DNA of 45,025 nucleotides from Candidatus Nanosalina sp. J07AB43 (GCA_000220375.1 GL982576.1:697591-742615), one strand, 5' to 3'. Counted from the first letter of the stretch, positions 17,636-28,520 are shown. Program-made: numbers and translations. The notes: a model not told the origin generated them from the letters alone.

Positions 17636-18823
17636 TCAGAACTTTTTGACAAACTTAGTCTCCTCGTCCTCGAGGTCGAAGTAATTCTCCAGATTCTCGT
17701 CCTGATCTAGCAGTTCCGATATGAATGGCAGTGTCTTGACGGCTTCACGTCCGGATATATGCAGTCTCTCACCTATTTTTGATGTTATCGAATCCATCTT
17801 CTGTCTCGAAGCTCTTGAAGAACCCATCTTGCTTATCTTGGATGGATACTGATATTTTGTGTAGCCTGAGTATTTTTCCTCTTTTGACAGGGCCACTCCT
17901 ACAGTTGAGTACTTGTAAAGGTATTTGAGAAGCTTCCAGTTCTGTCTACGTCTGATTCTTCCGTTAAACAGATCTGCCTTTGATATGTAGTTATATGCTT
18001 TGGCTACATCTCCCTGTTTTTTGTATTCTCTAGGCGTGTTCTCACGGATCCACTGAAGGAATGTATCTGCATCTTCCTCAAGGTCGTTTGTAGCGTCTTC
18101 TGCCGTGGAGGCTGTGGTAGTATTAAATACTATCTTTAGTGCTTCGAAGATGTCCTGATTTCCGTTTCTTCCACCTATCACTTCTAAATCATCTATCAGT
18201 AGCTCTTCCTGTCCCATAGCGACGGCCTGGAGATCGTTTATTGCTGAACGCATTTGACCTCCTGCGCTTCTTGCAATTCTCTTTGGTGCTCCGTCCTCGT
18301 ATTCAATTCCTTCGTTTTCTAGTATATCTCTCAGATGTGCGGCTATGGAGTTGGTGTGTACTGAGTCAAGCTTGATGGTCTTGGATTTGTTTCTGAGGGT
18401 TCTGATCTTGCTGTCATATGCGTCGTTTGCTGTCATGACAACAGGAAATCTTGTCTCATCTACTATGTCGCTTATCTCTGAGACTCCTCCTCTGTCGCTG
18501 TTTCCTGACATTCCATCGACTTCGTCGACCAGTATGAGCTTCTGCCCTCCGTAGAAGGATGCTTGTCTGGTCGCCTCCTTGAGCTCTTCTTTTAGCTTGG
18601 ATTTGGTTCTTACATCAGATGCATTGGTTTCAACCAGTTCGTAGCCTAGGTCGTTTGCCAGGGCCTCGACAAGCGAAGTTTTTCCTGTACCTGCCTGTCC
18701 GTGCAGTAGTACGGGCTTGTCTCCTTGCTCCCAGTTTTGAGCCCAGTTCTTTATTTCCTTCTTTTCTTTGGAGGCTCCACGGTAATCTGAAAGGGTTTCA
18801 GGTCTATACTTTTCTACCCACAT
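17636..18823 (-). CDS. rfcL: Replication factor C large subunit (clamp loader)
   Basis: A 395-residue AAA+ ATPase that, with four RfcS, loads the PCNA sliding clamp on DNA. The start MWVEKYRPETLSDYRG is typical. Walker A GQAGTGKT lies at 42-49 and Walker B DEVDG at 100-104. The collar domain follows (about 215-330). The C-terminal tail (FDLEDEETKFVKKF) is short and ends in aromatic/basic residues where other RfcL proteins carry a PCNA-interacting peptide; a clear PIP box is not evident. Transcribed after rfcS with a 66-nt gap. The frame is intact. Confidence 0.93.
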   Translation of the reverse strand: MWVEKYRPETLSDYRGASKEKKEIKNWAQNWEQGDKPVLLHGQAGTGKTSLVEALANDLGYELVETNASDVRTKSKLKEELKEATRQASFYGGQKLILVDEVDGMSGNSDRGGVSEISDIVDETRFPVVMTANDAYDSKIRTLRNKSKTIKLDSVHTNSIAAHLRDILENEGIEYEDGAPKRIARSAGGQMRSAINDLQAVAMGQEELLIDDLEVIGGRNGNQDIFEALKIVFNTTTASTAEDATNDLEEDADTFLQWIRENTPREYKKQGDVAKAYNYISKADLFNGRIRRRQNWKLLKYLYKYSTVGVALSKEEKYSGYTKYQYPSKISKMGSSRASRQKMDSITSKIGERLHISGREAVKTLPFISELLDQDENLENYFDLEDEETKFVKKF

Positions 18824-18889
18824 AAAACTTCACTGATTGAAGATTGGCAAAATGAGCAAGTTTTTCTCCTTCTGGTTTTCTGCTTTCTA

Positions 18890-19843
18890 TTATTTCTCAT
18901 GATCTAGGTCGGCGATCTTGGCAAGCAAGGCCTCTATCTGTATGTCTGGGCTTCCTCCTTCGCTTATACGGAACTCGAACTCTCCAAGGTTGTCTATTAT
19001 AGTGAGCTTTGCCTGTTCAGATATGTCTAGATCATATACCTCTCTGTGTATGGAGTCAATTACGTCCTGTCCGTCCAGGCCTCTTTCTATCATTAGGTCA
19101 GAGAGCTGGTCTCTTGCATCCATAAACCGTTCTTTTAAGGCTAGCTCTAGGATCTTTGTAATCTCTTCAGGTCTTAGAGAGGCTGCAACACCGTATACAT
19201 CTTCTTCTTCGATCTCGCTGTTTTGAATTGATGCGGTTTGTAGCACGTTTGTAACCCTTCTCAGGTCGCCGTCTGAAACCCTCATGACTGCCTCTAGGGC
19301 ATCTTCTGAGACTTTGAAGCCTTCTGATTCCCCTATCCTCTGGATGTAGTTTTTGACGTCTTCTTCTTCAAGTCTGTTGTACCTGAATACGGCGCATCTT
19401 GATTGTATAGGGTCGATTATCTTCGAGGAGTAGTTGCACGATAGTATGAATCTGCAGTTCTCTGTGAACTGTTCCATAGTTCTTCTGAGTGCCTGTTGTG
19501 CGTCAGGTGTCAGTGCGTCGGCTTCATCTAGGAATATGATTTTGTATTCCGCCTCTATAGGTTTGGTTCTGGCAAAGTCCTTGATTTTCTCTCTTACGAC
19601 ATCTATACCTCTTTCGTCGGAGGCGTTTGTCTCCATAAAATTCTGATTCCACTGATCGCCGTACAGATCTTTCGCAAGTGCGACCGCTGAAGTTGTCTTC
19701 CCAGTCCCGGCAGGACCTGCGTAAAGCATGTGAGGAATTGATTCCTCCTCTACAAATGCGCTTAGTCTGTCTATTATTTCTTCTTGTCCAACAACTTCAG
19801 AAAGCGTATCCGGCCTGTATTTTTCCGTCCATACATCAATCAT
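18890..19843 (-). CDS. rfcS: Replication factor C small subunit
   Basis: A 317-residue AAA+ clamp-loader subunit. It begins MIDVWTEKYRPDTLSEVVGQ. Walker A GPAGTGKT is at 43-50, DEAD at 106-109, and the SRC arginine-finger motif at 148-150. Length and order match archaeal RfcS, and the frame is intact. A GAGGTG ribosome-binding site lies before ATG 19843. It forms a two-gene unit with rfcL and has no intein. Confidence 0.96.
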   Translation of the reverse strand: MIDVWTEKYRPDTLSEVVGQEEIIDRLSAFVEEESIPHMLYAGPAGTGKTTSAVALAKDLYGDQWNQNFMETNASDERGIDVVREKIKDFARTKPIEAEYKIIFLDEADALTPDAQQALRRTMEQFTENCRFILSCNYSSKIIDPIQSRCAVFRYNRLEEEDVKNYIQRIGESEGFKVSEDALEAVMRVSDGDLRRVTNVLQTASIQNSEIEEEDVYGVAASLRPEEITKILELALKERFMDARDQLSDLMIERGLDGQDVIDSIHREVYDLDISEQAKLTIIDNLGEFEFRISEGGSPDIQIEALLAKIADLDHEK

Positions 19844-19944
19844 TGGAATTGCACACCTCTAAATTCCATCTTTTCTAGTTTACTCATCACTGTTTAACTA
19901 CGGTTGGTCTAAGCTTTTATGCTTTCTTTGAACCTTACTTAGAT

Positions 19945-20436
19945 GTGATCATAGGTATTACAGGAACTCCTGGAACAGGCAAGACTACGGTATCAAGATA
20001 CTTTGATATTGAGACTGTTGATCTGAAACAGTATGCGGAGGAGAATAATATGGGAAGTCTAAACACTCAGGGTGAGCTGGAGGTTGATATTGAGGAGCTA
20101 AGACAGAATCCTCCACAGGAGGGAGAAGGTGACTTGATAGTAGAGGGTCATTTAGCACATTTTATCGACCTAGATTACTGTGTTGTATTAAGGTGCAGAC
20201 CAGACATACTGAGGCAGAGACTTCAGAAAAGAGATTACTCAAAACAGAAGATAGACGAGAATGTCGAGTCCGAAAAGCTTGATATTATTCTTTCACAAGC
20301 TGTAAGAAATCAGGAGAGGGTACTTGAGGTTAATAATACTGACAAGGAAGAGGAAGAAGTTGTGAAAGAGGTTAAACAGGGTTTTCAGGAAGAGATTGTT
20401 TCGTATGGTGACGTTGACTGGTCTGAGTTTATCTAG
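19945..20436 (+). CDS. Adenylate kinase of the AK6/Fap7 type
   Basis: 163 residues beginning at GTG 19945, with P-loop GTPGTGKTT at residues 6-14, the EGHLAHF segment, VVLRCRPDILRQRL, and the ENVESEKLDIIL helix; this order is the archaeal AK6/Fap7 (COG1936) pattern. In other archaea and eukaryotes this enzyme phosphorylates AMP and helps the late maturation of the small ribosomal subunit with uS11. Its last four bases (CTAG) also form the end of the thioredoxin gene on the other strand. Confidence 0.85.
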   Translation: MIIGITGTPGTGKTTVSRYFDIETVDLKQYAEENNMGSLNTQGELEVDIEELRQNPPQEGEGDLIVEGHLAHFIDLDYCVVLRCRPDILRQRLQKRDYSKQKIDENVESEKLDIILSQAVRNQERVLEVNNTDKEEEEVVKEVKQGFQEEIVSYGDVDWSEFI

Positions 20437-20744
20437 GCGTTTTCCTCTACCCATGATGTAAGCTGTTCCTTATTCATGAACCCCTCGTTTTTGGCGACTA
20501 CATCTCCATCCTGAATAATTAGTAGTGTTGGCAGCGCCTTGACGTTGTAGCTGGTCGCTAGGTCGGAGTTCTCCTCCATGTTTACCTTTCCAAAATTGAC
20601 GTCTTCAATCTCGTTTGAGACTTCTTCGTAGACAGGTTTCAATTTTTGACATGGCCCACACCATGAGGCCCAGAAGTCTAGAATCCAGGTTTCATCGGAG
20701 CTTTCAACTTGGTCTATTGATGATGAATCTAGGTCAGTTGGCAT
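20433..20744 (-). CDS. trxA: Thioredoxin
   Basis: A 103-residue cytoplasmic disulfide reductase with the active site WCGPC at residues 28-32, preceded by LDFWAS, and the cis-proline segment ALPTLLI. Length and fold order are those of a classical thioredoxin with no signal peptide. A weak TATA-like TTTTAACA is about 29 nt upstream of ATG 20744, so it may be leaderless. Confidence 0.95.
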   Translation of the reverse strand: MPTDLDSSSIDQVESSDETWILDFWASWCGPCQKLKPVYEEVSNEIEDVNFGKVNMEENSDLATSYNVKALPTLLIIQDGDVVAKNEGFMNKEQLTSWVEENA

Positions 20745-20801
20745 ATAATCTATATCATATGATATGTTAAAAATGTAGGTGTGTGTGGGTGGTAATCGGT
20801 T

Positions 20802-21632
20802 TTATTCCTGCATGTACACAGTTCTGATAGGATATGGTATGTCGATTCCTGCCTGGTCGTACTCTTCCTTGATTAGCTGTGATACTTCCGATGCACCTGC
20901 AACTATGTTGGATCTGCCGTTATCAGTCCATCCTCGAAGTTTTAGGTTTACTGATGATCCTCCCAGTTCATCGACCAGTACCTGCGGACTTGGATCATCT
21001 TCGACGCTTTCTGCACTCTCAAGTACATCTTCAGCAACTTCCTTAGCTTCCTTGATATTGTCGTCGTAGCCTATACCAACTATAACACTAAACCTTCGGT
21101 TGCTGTAACCTGTTTTGTTGACTACCTGGTTGCTGTAAAGTTTTGAATTAGGCATTATGACTTTTCTACCATCGTATGTCTTTATCTCCGTTGCACGGGT
21201 GCTTATGTCTTTTATAGTGCCTTCCTCTCCACCTGCTTCTACCTGGTCACCTATTTCAAACGGACGTGTGATCATGATCAGGATTCCTGAGATAAAGTTT
21301 GCTATTATGTCCTGCAGCGCGAAGGATACACCTAAACCGATTAAACCTATTGCGGCGCCTAAGGCGGATGGAGGAACTCCAAATACACCAAGAAGAGTGA
21401 CAAATGTCAAGGGATAGATTATGTATGCTGAGAGTCTCTTGGCTGATTTCTTTGCATGTAAGTCTCCGCCTCCATGCTGAATATACTCACCAATTGCAAT
21501 GTTTGAAGCCTTGTTCAGAAGATAACCTCCCAGTATCGTTGCCACGGCCAGAACAATAGTTTCAACAGTTAAACCTGAAATTAGTGTCCCTGCCTCCTCT
21601 ACGGGAACCTCCCCTACACTTGTCTTATTCAT
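20802..21632 (-). CDS. mscS: Small-conductance mechanosensitive channel, MscS family
   Basis: An osmotic safety valve in the cytoplasmic membrane. Three membrane helices (about residues 20-40, 55-80 and 85-115) end in the pore helix GLGVSFALQDIIANFISGI. The MscS beta domain follows (RPFEIGDQVEAGGEEGTIKDISTRAT, then IMPNSKL). I place the start at ATG 21632, residue 17 of the longest reading from 21680, because a TTTAAG-like element lies about 28 nt upstream; ATG 21641 and 21680 are alternatives. Useful for a halophile facing salinity drops. Confidence 0.9.
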   Translation of the reverse strand: MNKTSVGEVPVEEAGTLISGLTVETIVLAVATILGGYLLNKASNIAIGEYIQHGGGDLHAKKSAKRLSAYIIYPLTFVTLLGVFGVPPSALGAAIGLIGLGVSFALQDIIANFISGILIMITRPFEIGDQVEAGGEEGTIKDISTRATEIKTYDGRKVIMPNSKLYSNQVVNKTGYSNRRFSVIVGIGYDDNIKEAKEVAEDVLESAESVEDDPSPQVLVDELGGSSVNLKLRGWTDNGRSNIVAGASEVSQLIKEEYDQAGIDIPYPIRTVYMQE

Positions 21633-21795
21633 AGATACCATCTGGTGGAATAGACTTAAACTTGTTATGACATACCTCATACCCTAAGTATCTGAAAAGA
21701 GCACGTGTTGATATATTGCCAAATTGATTCCTCTATAGAACCCTCCAAGATTGAATCGAGTTATTCTCTTAAGGCTGATACAAGTAATCCCTAAT

Positions 21796-24484
21796 ATGGG
21801 AGAAATAAAATTTGCTGATAATGATGATGCTTCAGACGCTTTACCTGAAGGCTTTGAACCTTATGTCAAGGAATGGTTTAATTCCGAGTTCCCAGGCCTG
21901 AGTGATCCTCAGAGGTATGCTTTTGAATTAATTCACGAAGAGGAAAACTCTTTGATCTGTGCGCCCACTGGCTCGGGAAAGACGTTGAGCGCATTTATGT
22001 CGGCCTTGAACGAGCTCTTCAGGATGGGTGAGGAGGGCGAACTTGATGATGAGATCTATGTACTGTATATTTCTCCTCTCAGAGCCCTGTCAAATGATAT
22101 AGAGAGAAATCTTGAGGACCCTCTTCATGGCATAAGAGAGAAAGCAGAGGATATGGGTTATGATGTACCTGAGATTAGAAGTATGGTGCGTACAGGTGAT
22201 ACAACTGATGCGGAAAAGCGTGAGATGCGTGAAAACCCTCCACACATCATGATAACTACTCCCGAGTCTCTCGGAATCCTCCTTAACTCTCCAAAGTTCA
22301 AGGAAAACTTGAGGAATGTAAAGTATACTATCACGGATGAGATACACTCCCTGAGTGCAAACAAGAGAGGTGTTCATCTTTCTCTGTCTATGGAAAGGCT
22401 TGAGGACATGGTGAACGGTTCTCCAACAAGAATCGGCTTGAGTGCTACACAGGCTCCCATAGACGAGATCGCAAAGTATCTTACAGGCTACACTGCCGAC
22501 GAAGATACGGGTACAAAGCTGGATCAAAACGATGAAGAAGTTGTTTCAGCACCTATAGCCTCCAGGGAGGACTATTCTCCCAGAGACTGCACTATTGTGG
22601 ATGTCGCGGCGTCTAAGGAAATAGACCTTGAGACTGTATCACCTGTCAGAGATCTTATACATACACCTGCCGCTGAGATACAGGAGGCGATGTACGACAA
22701 GATACATAACCTGATACAAGACCATGATTCTACCATAATCTTTACCAACACCAGATCTGCTACAGAGAGGATAGTCAATAACCTGAAGGAGAGATTTCCT
22801 GATAAGTATGACGAGAATATTGGAGCCCATCACGGCTCAATGAGCAGAGATAAGCGTCTTGAAGTTGAGGAGAAGCTCAAGAAAGGGGAGATGAAGGTCG
22901 GCGTTACCTCAACGTCCCTGGAGCTAGGGGTCGATATAGGAAGTGTTGAACTGGTTCTGCAGCTAGGCTCTCCTAAAGGTGTTGCCAGAGGAATACAGAG
23001 AGTAGGCAGGTCAGGTCACCAGATAGGGGAGAAGGCAAAAGGGAAGATGATTGTTACAGACAGGGATGATGCATTGGAGTGCAGCGTTCTCTCCAAATGT
23101 GCTAAGGAAGATGATTTAGACAAGATTCAGATACCTCAGAACTCTTTGGATGTCCTTGGCTCAGCAGGTTGTAGGCATGGCATGTAACCATAAGTGGGAT
23201 ATTGATCATGCATTTAACGTCATCAGGAAGAGCTACAACTTTGTAGACCTTGAACTAGAGGACTTTGAGAATGTCCTGAAGTACTTGGGTGGAGAATATG
23301 AGCTTGAGGATCAGAATGTCTACCGGAAAATATGGATAGATCATGAAGACGGATTGTTTGGTCGGTCAGGGAAGATGACACGTGTAATCTACATGACCAA
23401 TATTGGTACTATACCAGATGAATCTGGCTACGAGGTAGTTACACGGGGAGATAAGAGCTACGTAGGGACTTTGGATGAAGAGTTCCTGGATAGGCTTACA
23501 AAGGGAGACATCTTTACCTTAGGAGGCTCTACGTATGAGTTTAAGTACGCCAAGGGAATGAAGGTTTTTGTTGATCCTCAGCCGCAGAAGAAGCCGACGG
23601 TCCCAAGCTGGTACTCACAGAGACTTCCTCTAAGCTATGATCTTGGTGTGAAGATCGGAAGATTTAGGCAGGAAGTAGAGGAGCAATTGGATCTTGGTGC
23701 CGGCGACAATGATATTATACAGTGGATTATGCACAATTATTATCTGGATGAGAATACTGCTGAGGCAATATTCAGGTATCTCAAGGAACAGTACCAGCTT
23801 ACAGGCGATGTCTCTAATCACTCTGATGTGACTGTTGAAAGATATATTGATGATGACAACAGACAAAACTTTATCTTCCAGACTATCTACGGCCGCAGAA
23901 CGCATGATGCGTTGTCAAGAATCCTTGCTCACCTTCTTCAGCAGAAGATCAACAAGAACATTGGAATGGTGATCGACGATAACGGATTTATCTTGGTTAC
24001 GCCCAGAAGACCTATAGATATTGAGGAGCTTCTGGAAGATCTTGTAAACTGCGATCTCGAGGAAGAGCTGAAAGAAGCTGTAGGTAAAACAGAGTTGATG
24101 AAGAGAAGGTTTAGGCATGTAGCTGGAAGGTCCCTTATGATACTTAGAAACTATCAGGGAAACTCAAAGACTGTTGGGCAGCAGCAGATGAAGGGACATT
24201 TCCTGATTTCCGCAATCAGAAACCAGTATGACAGAGACTTCCCAATGATAAAGGAGACTTACAGAGAGATAATGGAGGACGCTATGGATATTCAGCACAC
24301 AAAAGAGGTCGTTGATGAGATAGAAAATGGTGGCATAGAGATACAGCAGAGAAAAGCAGATGTTCCGTCACCTTTTAGCCACAACCTGCTGCTTCAGGAA
24401 TCAAGCGATGTGATAAAAATGGAGGACAAGAAAAAACGTCTCCAAGAACTCCATGACCAAGTAATGGAGAGGATAGAAGATTAA
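21796..24484 (+). CDS. lhr: Lhr-type DEAD/DEAH helicase (frame broken near 23157)
   Basis: A superfamily 2 helicase of about 896 residues, acting in DNA repair or RNA metabolism. Motif I APTGSGKT is at about 56-63, motif Ia ISPLRALSND at 92-101, motif II DEIH at 181-184, motif III SATQ soon after, and motif VI (QRVGRSGHQIG) near residue 420. The first frame stops at 23187 after VLGSAGCRHGM. Shifting by one base gives the expected PQNSLDVLAQQVVGMA junction and a continuous winged-helix and Lhr core C-terminal half to 24484. An extra G in CTTGGCT explains it. ATG 21796 is preferred over 21751 since CTTAAG is about 27 nt upstream. Confidence 0.88.
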
Positions 24485-24537
24485 AGCATGAGATCAAAAA
24501 CCCTAGGACAAAGACCAGTAGCCAGCGGTGAAATATA

Positions 24538-26223
24538 CTGATCCAGAGCCTTCCAGAATCGCTGTCAATTCTAAATCAGTATTTCCTTGATCCCTTTGGT
24601 CTAGCTGCCCTTCTAGCATTAATTCCTCTGCTGATCTTTTACCTGGTTAAGCCGAAGCCAGAAGAGGAGATAATGCCGTCCATAAGATTCTTTGAGGAGA
24701 AAGATGAACAAAGCGCTCTCAGGAACGCATACAGAAGACTACTCTCAAATATTCCCCTTATACTTCAGATTCTAGCCGTAATAGGCTTTGCTGCGGCGCT
24801 GGCAAATCCTTACATCACTCGGGCAGAGACCTCAGAGACCAAGGTTATGGTGCTTGATACGTCTGCCAGTACATCGCCAGACCTAGAAAATATGAAAGAA
24901 AAACTTGAGAAAAGAGCGAGCAGAGAGAACACCTTGATCACGGTCGGCAATGAAGCCAAAGTAGTGGCAGAAGATGCATCAAAGTCCAGATTATCTAGGT
25001 TGCTGGACAACGTAAAAGCTCTCGATACTGAAACGGATATAGCTTCAGGTTTACAGGTTGCCTCAAGCCTCAATGGAGAGCTAGTCATTGCATCTGACCT
25101 GGATCAGACCAGTGACAATAGAGACCCCGTAAATATTCTCAATGAACAGATCCAAAGACCTGTAGAAGTTGTAAAACCTGATGTGGAAAACAGATGGGGC
25201 ATCACTTCAGTCAAGCCAGGTGAAAACGCTACAGAGATTGAGGTGACTAATTTCCAACAGGAGCCTGTCTCGATAAAAGTATCCAGAGACGATACCTCGA
25301 AGACCATAGACCTTAGAGACAGAGAATCAAATATTGTCAGATTCGAAAGCAACACAGGGAGAAATACTGTGACTCTACCTGAAGATGGGATGCAATCGGA
25401 TAATACAGCCTACTTCTACATACCTGAGTATGAAACAACAGAGATAGGTTACATAGGCGAACCCAATAAGTACTTTCGAGAAGCTGTCAGCCTTATGAAG
25501 GACGTGAGCGTCTCTGAAGGTTATTCTGAAGACGCCGAAGTCTACTTTGTCGACGCGGAAATAGAGGATAGAAGTACTGTTGAAGATGTCAGGTCTCAAG
25601 TCCGTCAAGGAGGCGCAGCAGTAGTCAAGCCTGGATCAGATGCTCTAAAAGACGTATTTGAACTTGATGCTGATGTCAAGAATATAAACACCTCAGTAAG
25701 TATAAACCGACCTATCAGAACATCCCTAGGTAGAGATGTCTACAAGTCTTGGAATGTCTCCGGTACCTCACTTTCAAATCCGCCTATCATAAAGAGGACA
25801 GAGTACGGCGAGGGAGAGATATTGCTTTATGGAATTAAATCCGACCAGTTTGGAGAAAGCTTTCTTTACCCGGTATTCTGGAAAAAAATTCTTCAAAGCC
25901 TGGTTGAAAGACCTTCAATATCTAGTTTGAACGTTGAGACAGGCTCAAAAGTTCAATCAAGAGAATTAACTTCTCCAGACGGCAATAAGTATGCGGGAAG
26001 CATCAGGCTTAATAAGACAGGATTTTACGAATCAGAGTCGAAAACTTATGCTTCAAACTTGGAATCAGTCGATGAGTCCAGAATTGATACTGTAAATTAT
26101 ACTTCAGGCAGCCCAGAAAGCCTGAAAACGGAGAAAACAAGCATCCGGGCCTATGTTATCATTGCGGTAATCTTTCTGATGCTTTCTGACTTATTATATA
26201 TTCGTTCAAGAGGTGAATTCTAG
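24538..26223 (+). CDS. BatA-like membrane protein with vWA-type domain (start unclear)
   Basis: The frame contains a typical BatA-like N terminus, YFLDPFGLAALLALIP and LLIFYLVKPKPEEEIMP, which precedes the first ATG at 24673. This shows that translation starts earlier, yet the frame holds no ATG, GTG or TTG back to a TGA at 24529-24531. The CTG at 24538 is the only near-start codon. Two N-terminal membrane helices (about 22-38 and 73-93), a vWA-like DTSAS motif at 107-111, a Ser/Asp-rich extracellular part and a C-terminal helix follow. It abuts the next vWA gene. No MoxR or DUF58 gene lies beside it, unlike usual Bat operons. Function: probably a membrane-anchored protein-interaction or surface complex. 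Confidence 0.72.
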   Translation: MIQSLPESLSILNQYFLDPFGLAALLALIPLLIFYLVKPKPEEEIMPSIRFFEEKDEQSALRNAYRRLLSNIPLILQILAVIGFAAALANPYITRAETSETKVMVLDTSASTSPDLENMKEKLEKRASRENTLITVGNEAKVVAEDASKSRLSRLLDNVKALDTETDIASGLQVASSLNGELVIASDLDQTSDNRDPVNILNEQIQRPVEVVKPDVENRWGITSVKPGENATEIEVTNFQQEPVSIKVSRDDTSKTIDLRDRESNIVRFESNTGRNTVTLPEDGMQSDNTAYFYIPEYETTEIGYIGEPNKYFREAVSLMKDVSVSEGYSEDAEVYFVDAEIEDRSTVEDVRSQVRQGGAAVVKPGSDALKDVFELDADVKNINTSVSINRPIRTSLGRDVYKSWNVSGTSLSNPPIIKRTEYGEGEILLYGIKSDQFGESFLYPVFWKKILQSLVERPSISSLNVETGSKVQSRELTSPDGNKYAGSIRLNKTGFYESESKTYASNLESVDESRIDTVNYTSGSPESLKTEKTSIRAYVIIAVIFLMLSDLLYIRSRGEF

Positions 26224-28509
26224 ATGATTTTGCAGAACCCTTTGATGGTTCTCCTAGCTCTGCTGTCACTTCCTTTGATTGTGAGAGCTTATAGAACCGA
26301 AGAATTACAATGGAAGATTGTCGGAGTTCTGAATATAGCTACAGTTATTTTGCTGTCTCTGGCGGCGGCATCTCCTGCAGTCCAGACACAGGTAGATACG
26401 GTCAGTGACAAAGAAGTAGTTTACCTTACTGATAATTCAAACTCAATGCTCAATACATCCGAACAAATAGATATCGAGGGAGTATCTGTTCAAGAGAAGA
26501 TTATTGGATCGGGAAACTCATCAAACCTTGAATCGTCTTTAATCAACTCTGTAAGGAGGAATCAGACATATCTTGTAAAATCAGATATGAGAGGTATTGA
26601 TGATCCCCAGAGGATCATAGATGTCTACGAAAATCATAATTCCAGCATGTACTTTGTAAAGCCGAAGCTGCCTGAGGAAACCTCTATCTCACTGAAAGGA
26701 CCTTCAACGACTGTCCCTGGGGCAGAAAACAGTTTTACAGCTACAGTTAGCTCGACAGATAACTTGCAAAAAGAGGTTACAGTATTCATAGATGGTGAAG
26801 AAGTCGCCTCAAAGGAAGTAAGAGAAGATCTAACGGTGAATCAAGAGTTCACAGATAAGGGATACCATAGAATCGAGGCCAGGGTTAAATCAGATGATCG
26901 ACACTCATCTAACAACAGGTATTACAAATCTGTCAGAGTCGTGGAGAAACCTGAACTCCTGATTGTCGGCGAATCTGGAAGACTGCAAGAAAAATTATCC
27001 GAGTTCTACGATATTACCAGGGACACTTCACTCCCCGAGGGCATATCTGAATATCATGCAGTTGTTCTGAAAAAGAAAATTGCTTCATCTGAGCAACTTG
27101 ACCCGTATTTGATTGAGGGTAATGGGTTAGTCTATACAGGAGACGAGCCTATGGATATTTTACCTGTGGAGCCGGCAGAAGATCGGAGATCTACTTCCAA
27201 TCCGAAGATAATCATTGGGATAGACATTTCGGAAGGTATCGGTCAGAACCTCAAGAAATCCAAAAACTATTCCACAAGATTTTTAGCTGGCCTGAAGCAA
27301 GAGCTACCGGGCACCCAAGTAGGTGTTTTCGCATACAACAGTTCCGTAATTAGTTTCGGTGAACCAGAGCCACTAGCAAACGAATCCTTCTATAGAAGGA
27401 TGTTGAGCATTAGAAGCAACGTACCGCCGAATGGCGTAGCATATCAAATAAGAGCTCTCAGACACGCTAAAGATATCCTAAAGGGAAGTCCAGGAAACAT
27501 CGTACTTATGACAGATTTGGAGATTCCTGGGGACGGCGGAATCAAACGCAAAGACCTATCACAGCTTTCCCCAAGTCCGGACTCAGGCATACAACTGTAT
27601 TCGCGCCCTGAATATGTTTCAACATTTCTAGATGAGGTATCAAGCCTTAGAGAAAACGTAAGATTACATACAGTTATAACAAATAAGGTTGACGATGCCT
27701 ATAGCGACAGAATAGGCCTTGAAAAGATAGATTCGCTTGGCGGCTCCTTTGTCTACAGAGATCTTGAGGACTTTGAAGAAAAAATTGGAACGAGGATTCA
27801 AGGAGGGGGAGGTTCCGATCAAAGCATAGTATCCATATATGATGAGAATCACTTTATCACTAAGGATGTTGACAGAGTTTCGGTGCCCGTATCAGGGCTC
27901 GCAAAAGTCGATACGAGAGACACTGCTCATAAGTTATTGGCTACTTCAAGAAACAGACCTGCTCTATCGACTTGGAGGTATGGGCTAGGCAGAGTTGCAG
28001 CATATTCAGCCGGAGGCCCAGATTTGGAGGGTTTCCTGAGTCAGGAGCCCAAAGCTGTATCAAATTCGATCTCGTGGGCTGTAGGAGATCGCTTGAGAAA
28101 AGACAACATAAGTCTGGAGGTCGATTCGGCTCGTTATCCGGACAAAGTTGAGGTTTCCTCCGATCGAAAACTCGATTCTCTTACAAGAAAGGCCGGAGGA
28201 ATTTACGAAACAGAGGTTAAGCCTGAGTCACTGGGCTTCCACAAATACAGAAACAGACATGTTTACACATACAACTACGATAGTGAGCTTGAAAACCTAG
28301 GCTATAGAGATGATATAATTGAAGATCTTGCTCAGCAAACAGGGGGTAGGGTGCTGAAAGCGCAAGATCTGAACTCAATTAAGCCCGAGATTACGTCCTC
28401 TACTTCCAAAACTGTCGATTACAGGTCTTTTACCCCTTACTTGCTTATCGTTGCCCTCATCTTGTTTCTAGGTCAGGTAGGCTATAGGAAGAGAAGAGGT
28501 TTAATCTAG
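26224..28509 (+). CDS. Large membrane vWA-domain protein
   Basis: 761 residues starting right after the previous stop. Two N-terminal membrane helices (about 5-20 and 32-52) precede a degenerate first MIDAS-like site (TDNSNSM). A beta-sandwich region (about 155-235) and a class I glutamine-amidotransferase-like segment (PELLIVGESGRL onward) follow. A second vWA domain has GIDISEGIG and LMTDLEIPGDGG. The WRYGLGRVAAYSAG motif near 585-600 is typical of bacterial membrane vWA/GATase-like proteins. A C-terminal helix (about 738-755) ends in RKRRG, so most of the protein faces outward. Partner of the BatA-like protein; specific role unknown. Confidence 0.78.
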   Translation: MILQNPLMVLLALLSLPLIVRAYRTEELQWKIVGVLNIATVILLSLAAASPAVQTQVDTVSDKEVVYLTDNSNSMLNTSEQIDIEGVSVQEKIIGSGNSSNLESSLINSVRRNQTYLVKSDMRGIDDPQRIIDVYENHNSSMYFVKPKLPEETSISLKGPSTTVPGAENSFTATVSSTDNLQKEVTVFIDGEEVASKEVREDLTVNQEFTDKGYHRIEARVKSDDRHSSNNRYYKSVRVVEKPELLIVGESGRLQEKLSEFYDITRDTSLPEGISEYHAVVLKKKIASSEQLDPYLIEGNGLVYTGDEPMDILPVEPAEDRRSTSNPKIIIGIDISEGIGQNLKKSKNYSTRFLAGLKQELPGTQVGVFAYNSSVISFGEPEPLANESFYRRMLSIRSNVPPNGVAYQIRALRHAKDILKGSPGNIVLMTDLEIPGDGGIKRKDLSQLSPSPDSGIQLYSRPEYVSTFLDEVSSLRENVRLHTVITNKVDDAYSDRIGLEKIDSLGGSFVYRDLEDFEEKIGTRIQGGGGSDQSIVSIYDENHFITKDVDRVSVPVSGLAKVDTRDTAHKLLATSRNRPALSTWRYGLGRVAAYSAGGPDLEGFLSQEPKAVSNSISWAVGDRLRKDNISLEVDSARYPDKVEVSSDRKLDSLTRKAGGIYETEVKPESLGFHKYRNRHVYTYNYDSELENLGYRDDIIEDLAQQTGGRVLKAQDLNSIKPEITSSTSKTVDYRSFTPYLLIVALILFLGQVGYRKRRGLI

Positions 28510-28520
28510 GTTTCAAAACC

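Noticed and set aside
24489-24542. ATG at 24489 as the start of the BatA-like gene
   Set aside because: It is in a different frame, its product has 17 codons and it does not lead into the conserved N terminus without an indel.
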